From Gremmenia infestans (lineage: Eukaryota > Ascomycota > Leotiomycetes > Helotiales > Hamatocanthoscyphaceae), in assembly GCA_032629725.1 (NCBI GenBank), contig JAFEVB010000007.1:496001-560000 (forward strand): a stretch of 64,000 bases of DNA, read 5' to 3'. Positions 46,664-58,698 of the stretch are shown piece by piece; position 1 is the stretch's first letter, and each line of letters opens with the position of its first letter. The notes under the pieces were generated by a model. The model was not told where the DNA came from. It made no database searches and worked only from the letters and a program-made list of their open reading frames with translations. The position numbers were made by a program, and so were the translations under genes.

Positions 46664-47413
46664 GGTGTTTTCGAGAGGGTTGGGTAATATTTGTAGGCAT
46701 CAATGGGAGGGAGTCGGTGTTATATCATGGGGAGGGAAGCTTGGACGAAATATACGCAGTAGAGCTTCGAGATATCACTGTAAAGTAAGTACCAAGGTAC
46801 GTTCGGATTAACCTTCGGGCCGCATCGCGTCCCGTTTTTAGAAATGCCCCTCCTTTTTTTATTGTTGCTACGTACAATACAATGAGTAGAGTTGGATACT
46901 TCCAGGTTGAGTATGAGATATTACTGCATGATATAGGCGGATTCGCAATACTGTATTTACTCACAGTTGCAAATAGACATAAAGAAGTGCGTATTTTCTT
47001 CGTTACCTTCGTACTATAGATGCTTTCGGAGATATAGTAGTACAGATACAGTCCTTACTGTATACAAAAGCGGTCTGGTATGGCAGAAGCAGAAATTCGC
47101 GTCCCCCTTTACGCGACCGACGCCCTGTGAAAGTTGATATCTGGTCAGCTTCTGCATTCCGTGCATTTCACCCCACAACACCGTCAATCGCACAGATCTT
47201 GCATATGGCCTGTGTCGCTGTATTACCATTCATCTTCCACCCTCAACTTTCTGCGACATACATGGGTATCACTATCGTTCACACAGCTCCTTGCCTTTGC
47301 CCTCACGCGCTCGGTTCTTGAACATCTCACAGCGTCGATTGACCCCGCCGTTCACCTTTGAGTCCTCTTCTAAGATCACTTTACTACCAATCTTAGGTAT
47401 TCACCCCTTCAAC
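46664..47413. promoter_or_regulatory. Shared 5' region of divergent chromatin genes
   Basis: This 750-bp stretch separates the ATGs of the Clr2-like gene (minus) and the SNF2-PHD gene (plus) and must contain both promoters. I see no clear TATA box. A GTACCAAGGTACGTTCGG tract lies near 46790. Confidence 0.5.
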
Positions 47414-50400
47414 ATGCAAGCTCCCAGCTCAGCAACTCCTTTGCCTGCTCCTCAAACTTCGGCTTCGACGTTGCTTGCTCAGTTCCTCCCCACCGCAACC
47501 CTCGCTCACAAGATGGACAGGAAGACGCCCTCTCGGCCTCTACAAAAAGCAATCCCTAATTCACAACCCGATCTTGTGTCCACGATACCCTATTCACTCC
47601 CCACCTCGAGCAAATCGAACTCCGATCTAGCTACAGATATTACCAAAGAAGCAGTAGATCAGCACAACGTGAAAAAGATGGCAGACGGTGACGATGATGG
47701 TATTGAATACGCCAATCCATCTCGTCGCCAGCTGAGAGTACGAGTCCCGAATAAGTCCCTCAAAGCTCTTGAGAATGTAGAGGTGGGAAGACGACGGTCG
47801 GGAACCACCAAGCGGGAGCCTCGCACCTCGGGTGCTACCTCGACCCCGAGGGCGAGCAAGAGGATTGAGATCCGGAAAGATATTTCGAATCACACGGTGG
47901 CCCTGCGAACTGCTTTTTTCATTGAGAAGAAGGACTTGCTATTACCCCTTTTGCCACCTAATAACCATGTCAGGAAGTTGATCGAGAAGCATGAACGACT
48001 ATCAGAAGATGAGCGTTCGAAGCTCCATCATGGGACGCCATATGAAGAAATTGAAGAGGCCCCACGCGGCATTCTTGCAGCCATGAAACCATACCAACTC
48101 TCTGGCCTCAGCTTCTTGGTTTATCTACACCGCAATGTAACTTTCCTCCTACCTTTCACTTACTAAACTGACACTATATAGGGTCTCTCAGGAATCTTGG
48201 GCGATGAGATGGGTTTAGGAAAGACTCTGCAAACCATCTCTTTGATTCAGTATCTAAAGGAGCATGACCCAAAAGCTGGTAGAGGTACACTGCAACGACC
48301 GTTCTTGGTTGTCTGCCCTCTCTCTGTCTTGAGTTCTTGGATGGCAGAGTTGAAGCATTGGGCACCTCACCTAAAAGCAGTCCGGTTCCACGGTCCCATC
48401 AAGGAGCGAGACCAGATCAAAAAAGTCGTCATGGGAGACGAGGACATATATGGTAATGCGACTGCCCAGGGCAAAGCTAAGCAAAAGCGCCGAAAGCCGC
48501 AGGTCATCTCCCTAGACTCGGACTCGGAGGATGAAGAAACTACTGGAGTCGACGTTGTCGTAACAACCTATGATTGCTTCAAGGCCGAGCAGAGTTGGTT
48601 CAAGAGAGCTCTTGTATGGCGATACGTGGTCCTAGACGAAGGTCATACGGTACGTTCAACTATCATTAGATCGGGCTCGTCTAACAGATCACAGGTCAAG
48701 AATCATGAGAGTCTTGTGTCAAAATCTTTGCAAGGCCTACAAGCAGAGTATCGATTGCTACTAACAGGCACTCCGCTTCAGAATAATCTGTCTGAACTCT
48801 GGGCATTGTTTCACTGGCTTTATCCCGAGGTTTTCAACCAACAGACTCTAGAATTGTTTGAGAAATCCTTCAATCTAACAAAGGGGCATTACTCCAACAC
48901 CGTTGTGGTTGATTCTCGCCGACTTCTTGAGTTGATCATGCTTAGGCGCATGAAAGATTCGGCCGGAGTTAACCTCAACCTTCCTCCAAAGACTGAAGTT
49001 CTTCTTTTTGTACCACTGAGTCCAACTCAGAGAGCTTGGTACCAGCGTATCATCACTAAATCTGATGAGGGGCTGTTGGATGAAATATTCAAAACCAAGG
49101 GCGAAGACATTGGCGAGGAAGAAGAGGACGCCAAGAAGACCCGCGCTCTTGAGATCTTAGGGGATGACTCTAAAATCGGAACGATAGAATGGACTGATGC
49201 ACAAAAAGTATTAGCTGCAGGAATCGACAGCGAGAAGCCCGCCCTGTTTGGTAAAAAGAATGATTATCAGCGTCTAATGAATCTCTTGATGCAGCTGCGC
49301 AAAGTCTGCAATCACCCATATCAAATTCCTGATGCCCAACCAGATCCTTACAGGAGTGGATCTCATGTCATCCATACGTCTGGAAAGTTCATCGTTCTGG
49401 AGAAACTTCTAAATGAGCTTGTTGTCAAGCAAAAGAAGAAGATCCGTAAGTAAACTCACGTTGCTAGACAATCACATGCTAACACTGTGCAGTTATTTTC
49501 TCCGGTTTTGTTCAGACGCTTGATTTAGTCGACGAGCTGCTTCTCCTCTGTGGTGGTGATGGCACTGAATATCGCTCAGTTCGCATCGATGGCTCCGTTC
49601 CCAGAGCGAGACGCAACCTTGGGATTCGACTTTTTAACAGTTCTGATACCAACTATAGGGTGATGCTCATTTCTACTAGAGCTGGTGGCCTGGGTATCAA
49701 TCTAGCTTCAGCATCAGATGTCATTCTGCTTGACCAAGACTGGAATCCTCAGATCACTCTTCAAGCAGAGGCGCGTGCTCATCGAATTGGTCAGAAAAAC
49801 CCGGTGACCGTCTATAAGCTCGTGTCTTCCGGCACCGTGGAAGAACAAATGATGGGCCGTATCCAGAAGAAGCTTTATCTTTCTGTCAAGGTTACCGAGG
49901 CAATGCAAGACATTCACACGAAGTTCGGGTCTGGAAAAAAATCAAAGAAGGGAAACTCCCTCGAACAGGAAGAAGACTTGCCACAATTGAGCACTGGCCA
50001 GCTTATGAATATGGTACGACGTGGTGCTGCTACTCTTGCACGACCTCAAATTGATGTTAATGAGATGCTTGACTGGTAAGTACATTTCTAAGCATCTAGT
50101 GGCTTCACTAACCATATTCAGGGACTGGGATATGACGCTGTCAAAATGCAAAGATCGCCCTGTGGACCTTGATGTCAAGAAAGATGTCGTCGCTGATGCA
50201 AACGTTGGTGAGGAAGAAGAGGTTAAATGGTTGACCGAGCAAGAACGTGTTGAGTCTCATGTTTTCGAGGGCAAACATTTAAACCGCGCCTCAAAGTCGG
50301 AACCCGAGACTATTGCTTCCCAATATGCCCAGATTGACCGGTCTGAACGCCGGAAGGGCAAGAACACCACTGTTATGGTCGATGGCTTTGCGATCTCGAA

Positions 50401-51607
50401 AGAGTCGATGGGCTGCAAGGATTGGGAGGCTGTTCCAACGTATGCAGGAACTAATGCTGCGTATGCCGAGCCAAAGCGCGCCAAGAAAGTTCCTATCGTA
50501 CCCCAGAGCCATTGCCAGGTTTGCCTTGATGGTGGACAATTGGTCTGCTGCCAAAGCTGCCCTCGGTCGTTCCACCTGAACTGTCTGGACAAACAAGCTA
50601 GGACCAAGGCTTTAGGTTTTCAATTCAACTGCCCCCAGCACGAATGCTTTCACTGTCTCCAGAAGACCACCGATGCTGGAGGTATGCTTTACCGCTGCAG
50701 ATGGTGCGAGCGTGCATACTGTGAGGATCATCTTGAGTTTGACGAAACGGAGCTCATTGATGACAATCTTCCCGAATATGAAATTCTAGGGTACCCGTCA
50801 CGAGACAATGCCTTCTACGTGCGATGTCCCGCTTGCCGTACGCACTTCATTGAAAGACCAGGCGACAAAAAGCTATGCGATGACATGGCACACAGCGTCA
50901 GCCTCGAGCATGGGCGCCGATTCGAGAATTCCAGCACGCCCTCGACGCCTATGACAAATGCAACGACTCTCGAGAGCACTGCGGTGAACACTCCATCTCT
51001 CGACGACGAAACCGGCTGGAGGCTTAACAATAAAGGGGCGATTAAAGAGGAGTATACTGACGGTTCCTTCAGGCCGGACTTTGCGCCCCTGGCTGCCCAG
51101 CCCGCTTCCATGGCCCAGAATTCGCCAGCGCTGAACAGCCAAAAGAACGGCATCCCAAATGGAAAACAGCAAAAACCATCTTCGAGCGCCCATCCGAGTT
51201 TTACGTATGATTCGTCGCGCTCTGGCTCGAATCATCCGCATCCTCAGTACCTCCCTCAAACAAACGGACCAGCCCTGTTCCAAACCAAGACGATCCCGCC
51301 CAGAGTTGACCCAGCTTCCTTAGCAAGCGCATCGCATCACAAGGCTACGAATATTGCGGCTCGTAACACCAACACAAGCTCCCCTTATTTCGCTTCCCAC
51401 CATGGTCACATGTCTTCTAATCAGAAAGCCAGTCCTCCATCCATGGCCAACCGCGTCGTCATAGATCTGATCGATGATAGCGACGGAGATGATTTCATTG
51501 AGGTAGCATCAGTCAAGAAGCGGAAGATTTCTCCAGAACTCTCTAGCCACCCATCCTCTTCTTCGAACAAACGTCAAATTCCTTCGGCATATTACGGCCA
51601 GCAGTAA
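47414..51607 (+). CDS. SNF2-family chromatin-remodelling ATPase with C-terminal PHD-type zinc fingers
   Basis: Five exons: 47414-48136, 48182-48649, 48695-49445, 49493-50075 and 50122-51607, giving 1336 residues from ATG 47414 (MQAPSSATPL); the upstream open frame looks like leader. The N-terminal 200 residues are disordered and basic. The ATPase core follows: MKPYQLSGLSFLVYL, motif I GDEMGLGKT (about 248-256), box II VVLDEGH (about 393-396), LLLTGTPLQNNLSELWALFH, VISLDSDSEDEE insert, then STRAGGLGINLASASDVILL and QAEARAHRIGQ. After about residue 970 come a PHD finger (CQVCLDGGQLVCCQSCPRSF) and a second Cys/His array (CFHCLQKT, CRWCERAYCEDHLEFDE) resembling the extended PHD of chromatin proteins. 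The Ser-rich tail has a SUMO-interaction-like VVIDLIDDSDGDD. No chromodomain is seen. Confidence 0.93.
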
Positions 51608-53261
51608 ATTCAATGTGTTTTTGAGAGCAGATTGAAGAATTATGATACTGAATAAACGACAAGCGTAGTCTCACCGATTTTTTCTCTGATTTGTCAGGTT
51701 GTCCGTGGTCTTTTGTTTTCGACGAACCGGTAACTTTGCTCCCAAAACCCCACCCAGATTCTGCATTAACGGCGTTTATGGTATGAAAAGGTGGGAATAG
51801 AAGGGAATGATTTGCCCTCGTCATAACTCGACGAGATCAAGATACGAGCCCTGCTGTAACGCAAATATGGCTGGTGGCACTGTTTTTGTGGCGTTGTTTA
51901 CATGGTCTTTCCCTCCATTTTGGAGGTGGAGACAGGAATCTGGATTTGATACACTTTCATGACATGTTACGGAGTATGAGGAATATACATAGAATGCGAG
52001 ATGGCGAGAATGGGGCGTTACTTATAGAGGGAAGGATGGGACGGAATAGGATGATTAGGATGAACGCATAACTGATTGTATGTAGATGTAAAATAAATAG
52101 ACTTATTGCAAATGCAAATCTGCGGTTGATTTCAGGTGCGTTTCTATATCTGTGTGTGTGTGAGCAAGTTGCTCTTTTGGTTTCCCCACATTCCTCTCTT
52201 CGTTGAAACAAGCAATATCGTATAGTTACTATATCAACTTACGGAAAAGGGATCGATCATATGACCTAGATTAGCGGCAGCTGTACCCTAGTCTTTAACC
52301 TTATGAGATGCTAAGCAAGGGCATATATAATCCTCTAGACATGTTTATCCTACACACGTCTATTCATCAATTCTTGCTTCTTCTTTAGGTACTATAAACT
52401 TCTAAGAAATTACACGTGATAAATACTCTCTCTTCCATCCTGTGCAGTTTAGTATATCCTCAACTTCACCATGATATATGCAAAAGCAGAAGTAGAGATG
52501 AAGAAAATTGATGAAGGTACTTATCTTGTCGAGAGATCGTTGTATGGTCTCTTGATACTGTGGTATTGTATATGCCCCTCCCTGTTCTTCTGTTCAGGCA
52601 AGCACATACTCACATGTTTTACTTCTATCTATCACTGAGTATCTCTTATTATAAAGTATGCAACCTTAATGCTGTCTATGGGCTCCAATAATGGGTTGGG
52701 CCACACATACATACATGCATACATACATACATACTGCTGTGCAGCGCAATTTGAATTCTCGGGTAGCATTGATGACATGCATTGCCTTCCCCTCAACGGG
52801 CTTGGCTTTGGCTGTTGCTGTAAGTCTCGTTCCCTGATTCGATTCTGCGGGTGATTATAGTAGATGTGGTGATGTGAGGTGGGATTGAAAGCTGGGCAAG
52901 GACTGAGCCGGATTGGCGCTCGTAAATGAGGGGAGAGGAGAGTAGCGGAATGAAGCAAATGAGCTACGATATCAGATGGATCATTGTTCTGTGTCTCATG
53001 CCCGATTATTCCACAAGGCAGTCAACGACTACATCATTTCCATAATTGTATGAGCGAATATCTTAAGGAAGGAGCAAAGGGGCGCAGAATTAATCATTAA
53101 GTTCCTTCCTTGCTTTATTGCGTTACACCACTGTCATAAAGCACAACCTCATGCAGCTGTCTGGCTGGCTTTACTAAAGCATACATGTACCTACAAAACA
53201 CACAAGAACATTCCGGTATCTAAACATCTCCAAGAAACAAATAAATCATACACTCATCAAG
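51608..53261. other. Intergenic region with ACAT microsatellite
   Basis: No gene is recognised. An (ACAT)n repeat with one interruption lies at about 52705-52733. The frame at 52669-52854 runs through the repeat and is probably chance. Confidence 0.5.
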
Positions 53262-53945
53262 ATGGCATCAGCTGCACAAGCACCCACTGAAGGTTCGTCC
53301 CTTGCCCCTCCAGTCATCGAAAACATCGCATCACATCTCAAGCTTTCCCCCGCCCCTGTTCCAAAAGATAGTCGAGGCCTATTCTACTTTGAACACGATA
53401 TAATGCTCTCGACAGTATCCTGTTTATCGCCAAAGAACTTCTGCAATTTGAATTACTGACTCCATGCACCTGCAGATGTAGTCTTCGACAAGCAAGCAAC
53501 GAGCACCACCTCCAATGACCCCTTTGCAGCTCAGCGTAACGCCGATGCAAATGCACAAGAAAACGGCCCCGAGAATCTAGCAGCGGTAACGGAGAATAAA
53601 GGCTTAGAGCCAGTTGAGACGAGCCAGGGCGACGAATGGGGTATGTCCCTTCTTCCCTTTCCCTTTTCCCCCAACATGGCAAACTTCCCTACTTCATTCA
53701 CACCCACACATACATAATAACCAAACACCCTCACAGATGCATCCAAAACCCCACCCTCGCGCTTCCAACAGCGCAAAGGCAGCCTCTTTGCCACGCCCGG
53801 CTCCCGCGACGGCCACGTAGCGCGGAATACTGATCGCGACGCGGCGTATCATGCGAAGCTGAGCGAGCGTGGATGGGGCTCGGGTGGCAGCGCAAAGGAT
53901 AAGGAGAGGGAGAAGGATAGGAGGGGCAGTAAGGCGAGTAATTGA
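53262..53945 (+). CDS. Small conserved ascomycete protein, function unknown
   Basis: Three exons: 53262-53292 (31 nt), 53476-53640 and 53737-53945, giving 134 residues. The first intron is 183 nt with a GTTCGT donor, and only this donor gives the right phase to enter exon 2; the second intron has a GTATGT donor. The product is small, hydrophilic and mostly disordered, with Asn/Gln/Glu-rich DPFAAQRNADANAQENGP in the middle and a more structured-looking segment RKGSLFATPGSRDGHVARNT followed by DRDAAYHAKLSERGW. The tail is Lys/Arg/Ser rich. I believe the RKGS..ATPGSRDGH..DRD block is conserved in filamentous ascomycetes, but I know no function for it. Confidence 0.75.
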
Positions 53946-54381
53946 TAGAGGGAGAGGTAAGTTGAGTTGGGCGCTTGCCTGTTGCATGGTGTTAGGTTGG
54001 GTTGAGAAGCAGGCAGGGAATGAATAGATTGGATGGAGGAACGAATAAACGAACGAATTTGTTATGCTGGAGTGATCAAACGGCATTTGATACGATACCA
54101 AGGGATGAGGATTATGAGCAGAAATGGAGTGGAGTGGAAATAGAAACAGTATGACTTGTTACTTTTCATGGAACACGCACAAACACCAACGCAAATTAGG
54201 GACACTCGCTGCGTTACGTTGCGTTGCGCTTTTGTACTATGAGATCAATACAAATACCATACATACAAGCAAGGAGACAAAAGTGAAGTCCATCCTGTGG
54301 CAAATAACGCCTTCCATGCAATGTGTGACCCGAACGCCTATAATGCACTCCCGTTCCACCTCCGCATCAACTTCCCCAATC
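53946..54381. other. Spacer between convergent genes
   Basis: Shared 3' region of the small plus-strand gene and SYF1. Nothing recognised. Confidence 0.5.
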
Positions 54382-56993
54382 TCAGTCGTCATCCACATCA
54401 ATAGCATCCGGATTCGCCGCGGCAGTTGCCGCGGCATCCTTATTGATATTGCCAATTTGCGGCCCAGTACTAGCAACAACGAACCCAACCGGTGCTCTCG
54501 CCTCCCTCTCCAACGCCGCCATGGCATCAGCACCATCGCCCTCTGCTCCATCACCCTCTTCACCCCCACCAGCCTGCTGCTGTCTCGCCAAAGCCTGTGA
54601 AGCGATAAAGTTAACATCAGTGTTATACTGCGCCTGCACGCTCCTCTTAATGCGCAGCATCTCTTTGAACGTATCCTCGTTGCCATGCTGCACCTCAAAC
54701 TGTTCCCACTTAGTCCAGAACGTCGGGCTAGTCCGGGGGTCACAAAACTGGCTCGCGTGGCCGTAGATGGCTCTCGCGCGGTCGATTTCGCCCAGGCGTT
54801 TCTCCATGTCGGCAAATTTGAGACACATGTCGCGGGCGTCTTTGTCGGGGAGAGCCGCGATGGCGCGCTCGTAGATCGGGCGTGTGGACGGGAGGCCGAA
54901 ATTGGAGGCTGATTTCGTAATGTAGAAGTTGAACATGTCGGCGCGGTCTTCGTCGGAGACGGCGCGGGTGGCGCGCTCGTAGATGCGCATTGCGTGGCGG
55001 GCGAGGCCGCGTTCTTCTTCTAGGTTCCCATACATGAGATATAGGACTTTGGCGAATCTGGGCGGACAGTCTTCGACGGATTGTTCGAAGAGGTCGCGTA
55101 GGCGTTCAATGCCGATTTTGCGGTCCACGGCTTTGGTGAGGTAGAGGTTCCAGAGTTCAAAGGCTACTGGGTAACTGAATAGATCGAGACCACGCTCATA
55201 GATCTTGAAGGATTCTTCAAAGTACTTGTTTTCTTCGAGAAGATTAGCGTAATTAACGACTGTTTGAGGCGTTGCGATTCGGAGTTCGAATATCCGTTCG
55301 TAGACCTTCTTGGTCGAATCAAGTGTGCTGACACTCTCAACAAGATCCACATAGAAACTCCATAGTTTCCAGCTCTTGTGAACTCGTTGTTGGGGTGATA
55401 GAGTGTCGTCAAAGTAGTCCACGGTCGATCGTTTGGGTGCTTGAACAGCTTTTGCCATAATCTTCACAGCGTCGTCAAAATTTTCGTTCCTCAACTCCAT
55501 CTCAGCCCACTCAATCCACATGTCTGCAAGCTCTGCTACAGACTTGAATGGAACCTTGACAGCTTTCTCCATGATAACTCTCGCATTCCTTATATCACCA
55601 CCTTTCTCGTAGAATTTGGCGTAATTGGCCCATAATTCGTGGAATCGTCCCACGGCCTTTTTCGGTTGTACAGCTGCTATTGCATCGGTGTACGTCTTGA
55701 CAACCTCCTGCTTGTTGTCGCCCCACAATCCAATCCTAACGTTCCACTCCGAAACGTTGTTCGGATTTTGCCGAAGTAGTACATCATTGATCAAGAATGG
55801 CCGCCGATCCATCAGCTGCTCAAACCTCATCATGCGGATGTCCAAGTCAAAATCGGCATTCTCATCTACAATTCCCTTTTCCGACCGTATCGCGGCTTCT
55901 TCCATCAATGCCCCTGTAATTGCTTCCTCAAATTCAACATAGGAATCAAAAATGAGTGTGAAATCTCGAACCGTCATGACAGTTGTGATGCCTTCTTCGT
56001 AGATATCTCGCGCCCTCTCAAAACTTCCCCTTGTAATCCAATACGTCGCAAGACCGGACCACAGCTTGCCCCTCTGATCAGCAAATCTGTCGATGCCGCT
56101 TCGGACAATTCTTTCAACGTCTATGCCGGACTCGTCTCCAGTATCCACCTCTTTTGCGTGGTCCACCAACAGCTCAACCATCTCACTCCACAGTTGATAA
56201 TGCCCCTTGCCATTCTTACTCCGGAACTTGGGATTGTTGAGAATTTGCATGTATTTCTTCACAGCCTCCGTATAATGACCATTTTCAATCAACAGTTCAA
56301 TAAAATCCTCAGCATCTTCAGGATGAACTTGCATGTACCGCCGCCATATTTTGATTGCTGTCTGGCCAGAAGCAGAGTTTGCGAATGGCCGATACAACGC
56401 CCATATCCGATTGTGTTGAGTGATGGGTAATGCGCGAAGTGCTCGGTCGAAGGTTCGGCGGGTAAGAGTAACGATTGGTTGAAGCAGTAGGAATGACAAG
56501 TACATCTCCCATATTCGCGGCATTTTATTTAGTAAGACGAGGGCTCGTTCAAAGAGGGCGTTGACTCGCGCATATTCCTTCGCGAAGATGGCGGGATTCA
56601 ACTTTCCAAGATGTTTCGTTCGGAACATCAGGTACTATAGCAAGAGTCAGCTACGAAAATACACCCAACAAATAGACTTACCATCTTCCACAGCTTGTAC
56701 GAACGAGGGAGCTGCCGACAAGCCCTCTCGAGTACATAAGCCTGCTCGTGAATACTTCCATGCTGAAGCTTGAACTCAATGTACACCAGCCACGGCTTAA
56801 CGCTTCCCGGATCCTTCAAAATATCCTGCTCGTAAATCGTGTCTTCTTCGGACTGCAAACTAGTCAGCTTCGGATTTCCATTCGTAGAGGTTGGCGGCCA
56901 GCCTACAATTAAATATAAATCTGGTTTTCCCCTCGAGAGCTTCGATTTGGCTGCGACGGGAGCAGCCATTGTGGGCAGAAGCTCACCAGGCAT
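54382..56993 (-). CDS. SYF1: Pre-mRNA-splicing factor SYF1 (XAB2 homologue)
   Basis: Two exons, 56682-56993 and 54382-56634, giving 854 residues, the family's usual size. SYF1 is a scaffold of the Prp19/NineTeen complex, needed for spliceosome activation, and is built of half-TPR (HAT) repeats. The sequence shows them throughout, for example PGSVKPWLVYIEFKLQHG, ALRALPITQHNRIWALYRPF, ELWNLYLTKAVDRKIGIERL and RAIYGHASQFCDPRTSPTFW. The acidic, Ala-rich C-terminus ends IDVDDD. The start is uncertain: ATG 56993 (MPGELLPT) or the stronger-context ATG 56969 (MAAPVAAK). A possible extra 84-nt in-frame intron lies between MPG and WPPTSTNG (GTGAGC..TTGTAG). The gene is divergent from VMA8 with about 345 bp between ATGs. 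Confidence 0.95.
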
Positions 56994-57337
56994 TCTCTGC
57001 CTACTGCGAAAAGAACGATCAGACCGTGGAAGAGTTTTATAGGGACGATTGTTGTGTGATTTAAACAAGTGTTCAGGCGCGTCGCGGAGTGGAGTTTTGA
57101 TTCATGCAGATTCGACGCCTGACTATCGCAAGGCTTCAAGAGTGTCACGCGCTAGCGGAGAGCTCCCCGCTCGACGTAGCTACAACTGCCCTCTTATCAG
57201 AATGCACCCTCCAAATAGCTTCATATTGCCAGCTCTGATTTCCCGCCATTCAAGACTCCTTCTTGTTCGAGAGGATAGTTTGGCGTGAATAACTACCACA
57301 CAATTTCCCCTGAAGTCTCTACCACAACACCGTCGAA
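56994..57337. promoter_or_regulatory. Shared promoter region of SYF1 and VMA8
   Basis: 344 bp separate the two divergent ATGs, so one short region must drive both housekeeping genes. No TATA box is evident. Confidence 0.5.
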
Positions 57338-58535
57338 ATGTCCGGAGCTGGGGTGAGACAAAGAGCTCTATGCTACCATGAAATCAACACTGACCCCCTC
57401 CTAGAATCGAGAGGCTGTCTTCCCGACCCGTCAATCCTTGGGATTGATGAAGTCGAAGCTCAAGGGAGCTCAGACTGGTCATGATCTGCTGAAGAGAAAG
57501 AGTGAAGCTCTCACTAAGTAAAACTAGCTCCCCGTCATCCATGACACCTAATGCTAATACCAATTACTACAGACGTTTCCGAGGTAATTTACCACATTTC
57601 CATTCTCCCAACTATATCATCTTACGCAATTACAGAAATCACTAGACGGATTGACGAAGCAAAACGTAAGATGGGCAGAGTGATGCAGATTGCAGCGTTC
57701 TCGTTGGCAGAAGTCACCTATGCAGTGGGGGGAGATATCGGATACCAGGTCCAAGAGTCCGCAAAGTCAGCTCGGTTCCGAGTACGAACGAAGCAAGAGA
57801 ACGTTTCTGGTGTATTTTTACCAGCTTTCGAAAGCTACACTACAGATGGAAACAACGACTTTGGCTTGACTGGTCTAGGAAAAGGTGGACAGCAGGTACA
57901 GAGATGTCGAGAGACGTATGCGAGGGCTGTGGAGACTTTGGTTGAGCTTGCGAGTTTGCAGGTACGTTGCAACGCGAGCGCATTGGCGAAACAGGGCTGA
58001 TTTGTTAGACTGCGTTCGTCATTTTGGACGAGGTTATCAAGGTGGTTAACAGGAGAGGTAAAGGATTCCCCTCAAATCATATAATTCTACTTGCTAACAA
58101 AACCATCCAGTAAATGCCATGTCAGTACACCTTCTGCGAATGTACAGCTCACACTAATAATAGCAGCGAGCATGTGATCATCCCAAGAACAGAGAACACT
58201 ATTAAGTGTACGAACTTCCGACACAAATATCCCAACCCCAAGCTAATCTATCGCAGACATCAACTCTGAATTGGATGAGCTGGACAGAGAAGAGTTTTTC
58301 CGTCTAAAGAAGGTAAGCTTCCAGTTCTTCTACGCATCGACACCTCTAAACCTTGTCACAGGTCCAGAATAAAAAGCAAAGAGATACGGCTGCCCAAGAC
58401 GCCGAAATGAGAGTGAAGAGAGAAGCCGCAGAAAAAGCGGAGGCAGCTAGCGGAGCTACCAGTAGTGACAAGGAGAACGAATCAGGCACGGTTGATATCT
58501 TGGGCGAGTCAGAAGATGCAGATGTCATTTTCTAA
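57338..58535 (+). CDS. VMA8: V-type H+-ATPase subunit D
   Basis: Nine exons: 57338-57352 (15 nt), 57405-57517, 57573-57583 (11 nt), 57636-57961, 58009-58057, 58111-58120 (10 nt), 58167-58207, 58257-58312 and 58362-58535, giving 264 residues. The family signature is complete: FPTRQSLGLMKSKLKGAQTG, HDLLKRKSEALTKRFREI across three exons, RRIDEAKRKMGRVMQIAAF, then VNAIEHVIIPRTENTIKYI across three more. Subunit D forms the central rotor shaft of the vacuolar proton pump, coupling ATP hydrolysis in V1 to rotation in the membrane. The C-terminal tail is charged and rich in Lys and Glu. The microexons are needed to keep frame and recover the conserved sequence. The gene converges on the U1A/U2B''-like gene with about 160 bp between stops. 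Confidence 0.96.
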
Positions 58536-58698
58536 TGGGGAATGCAAGGGCTTTCTCATTTCAAGTCAGGGACGGAGTACAAATTATCATTGAGAAGCAT
58601 GTAGTATTAGCGTGTAAACATGAGGGCAAAGCATTCAAATGCTACTTTTGTGCCTACCAAATGGCCTCCATTTTAGACTCCTAGCAAAAGTCAAATAC

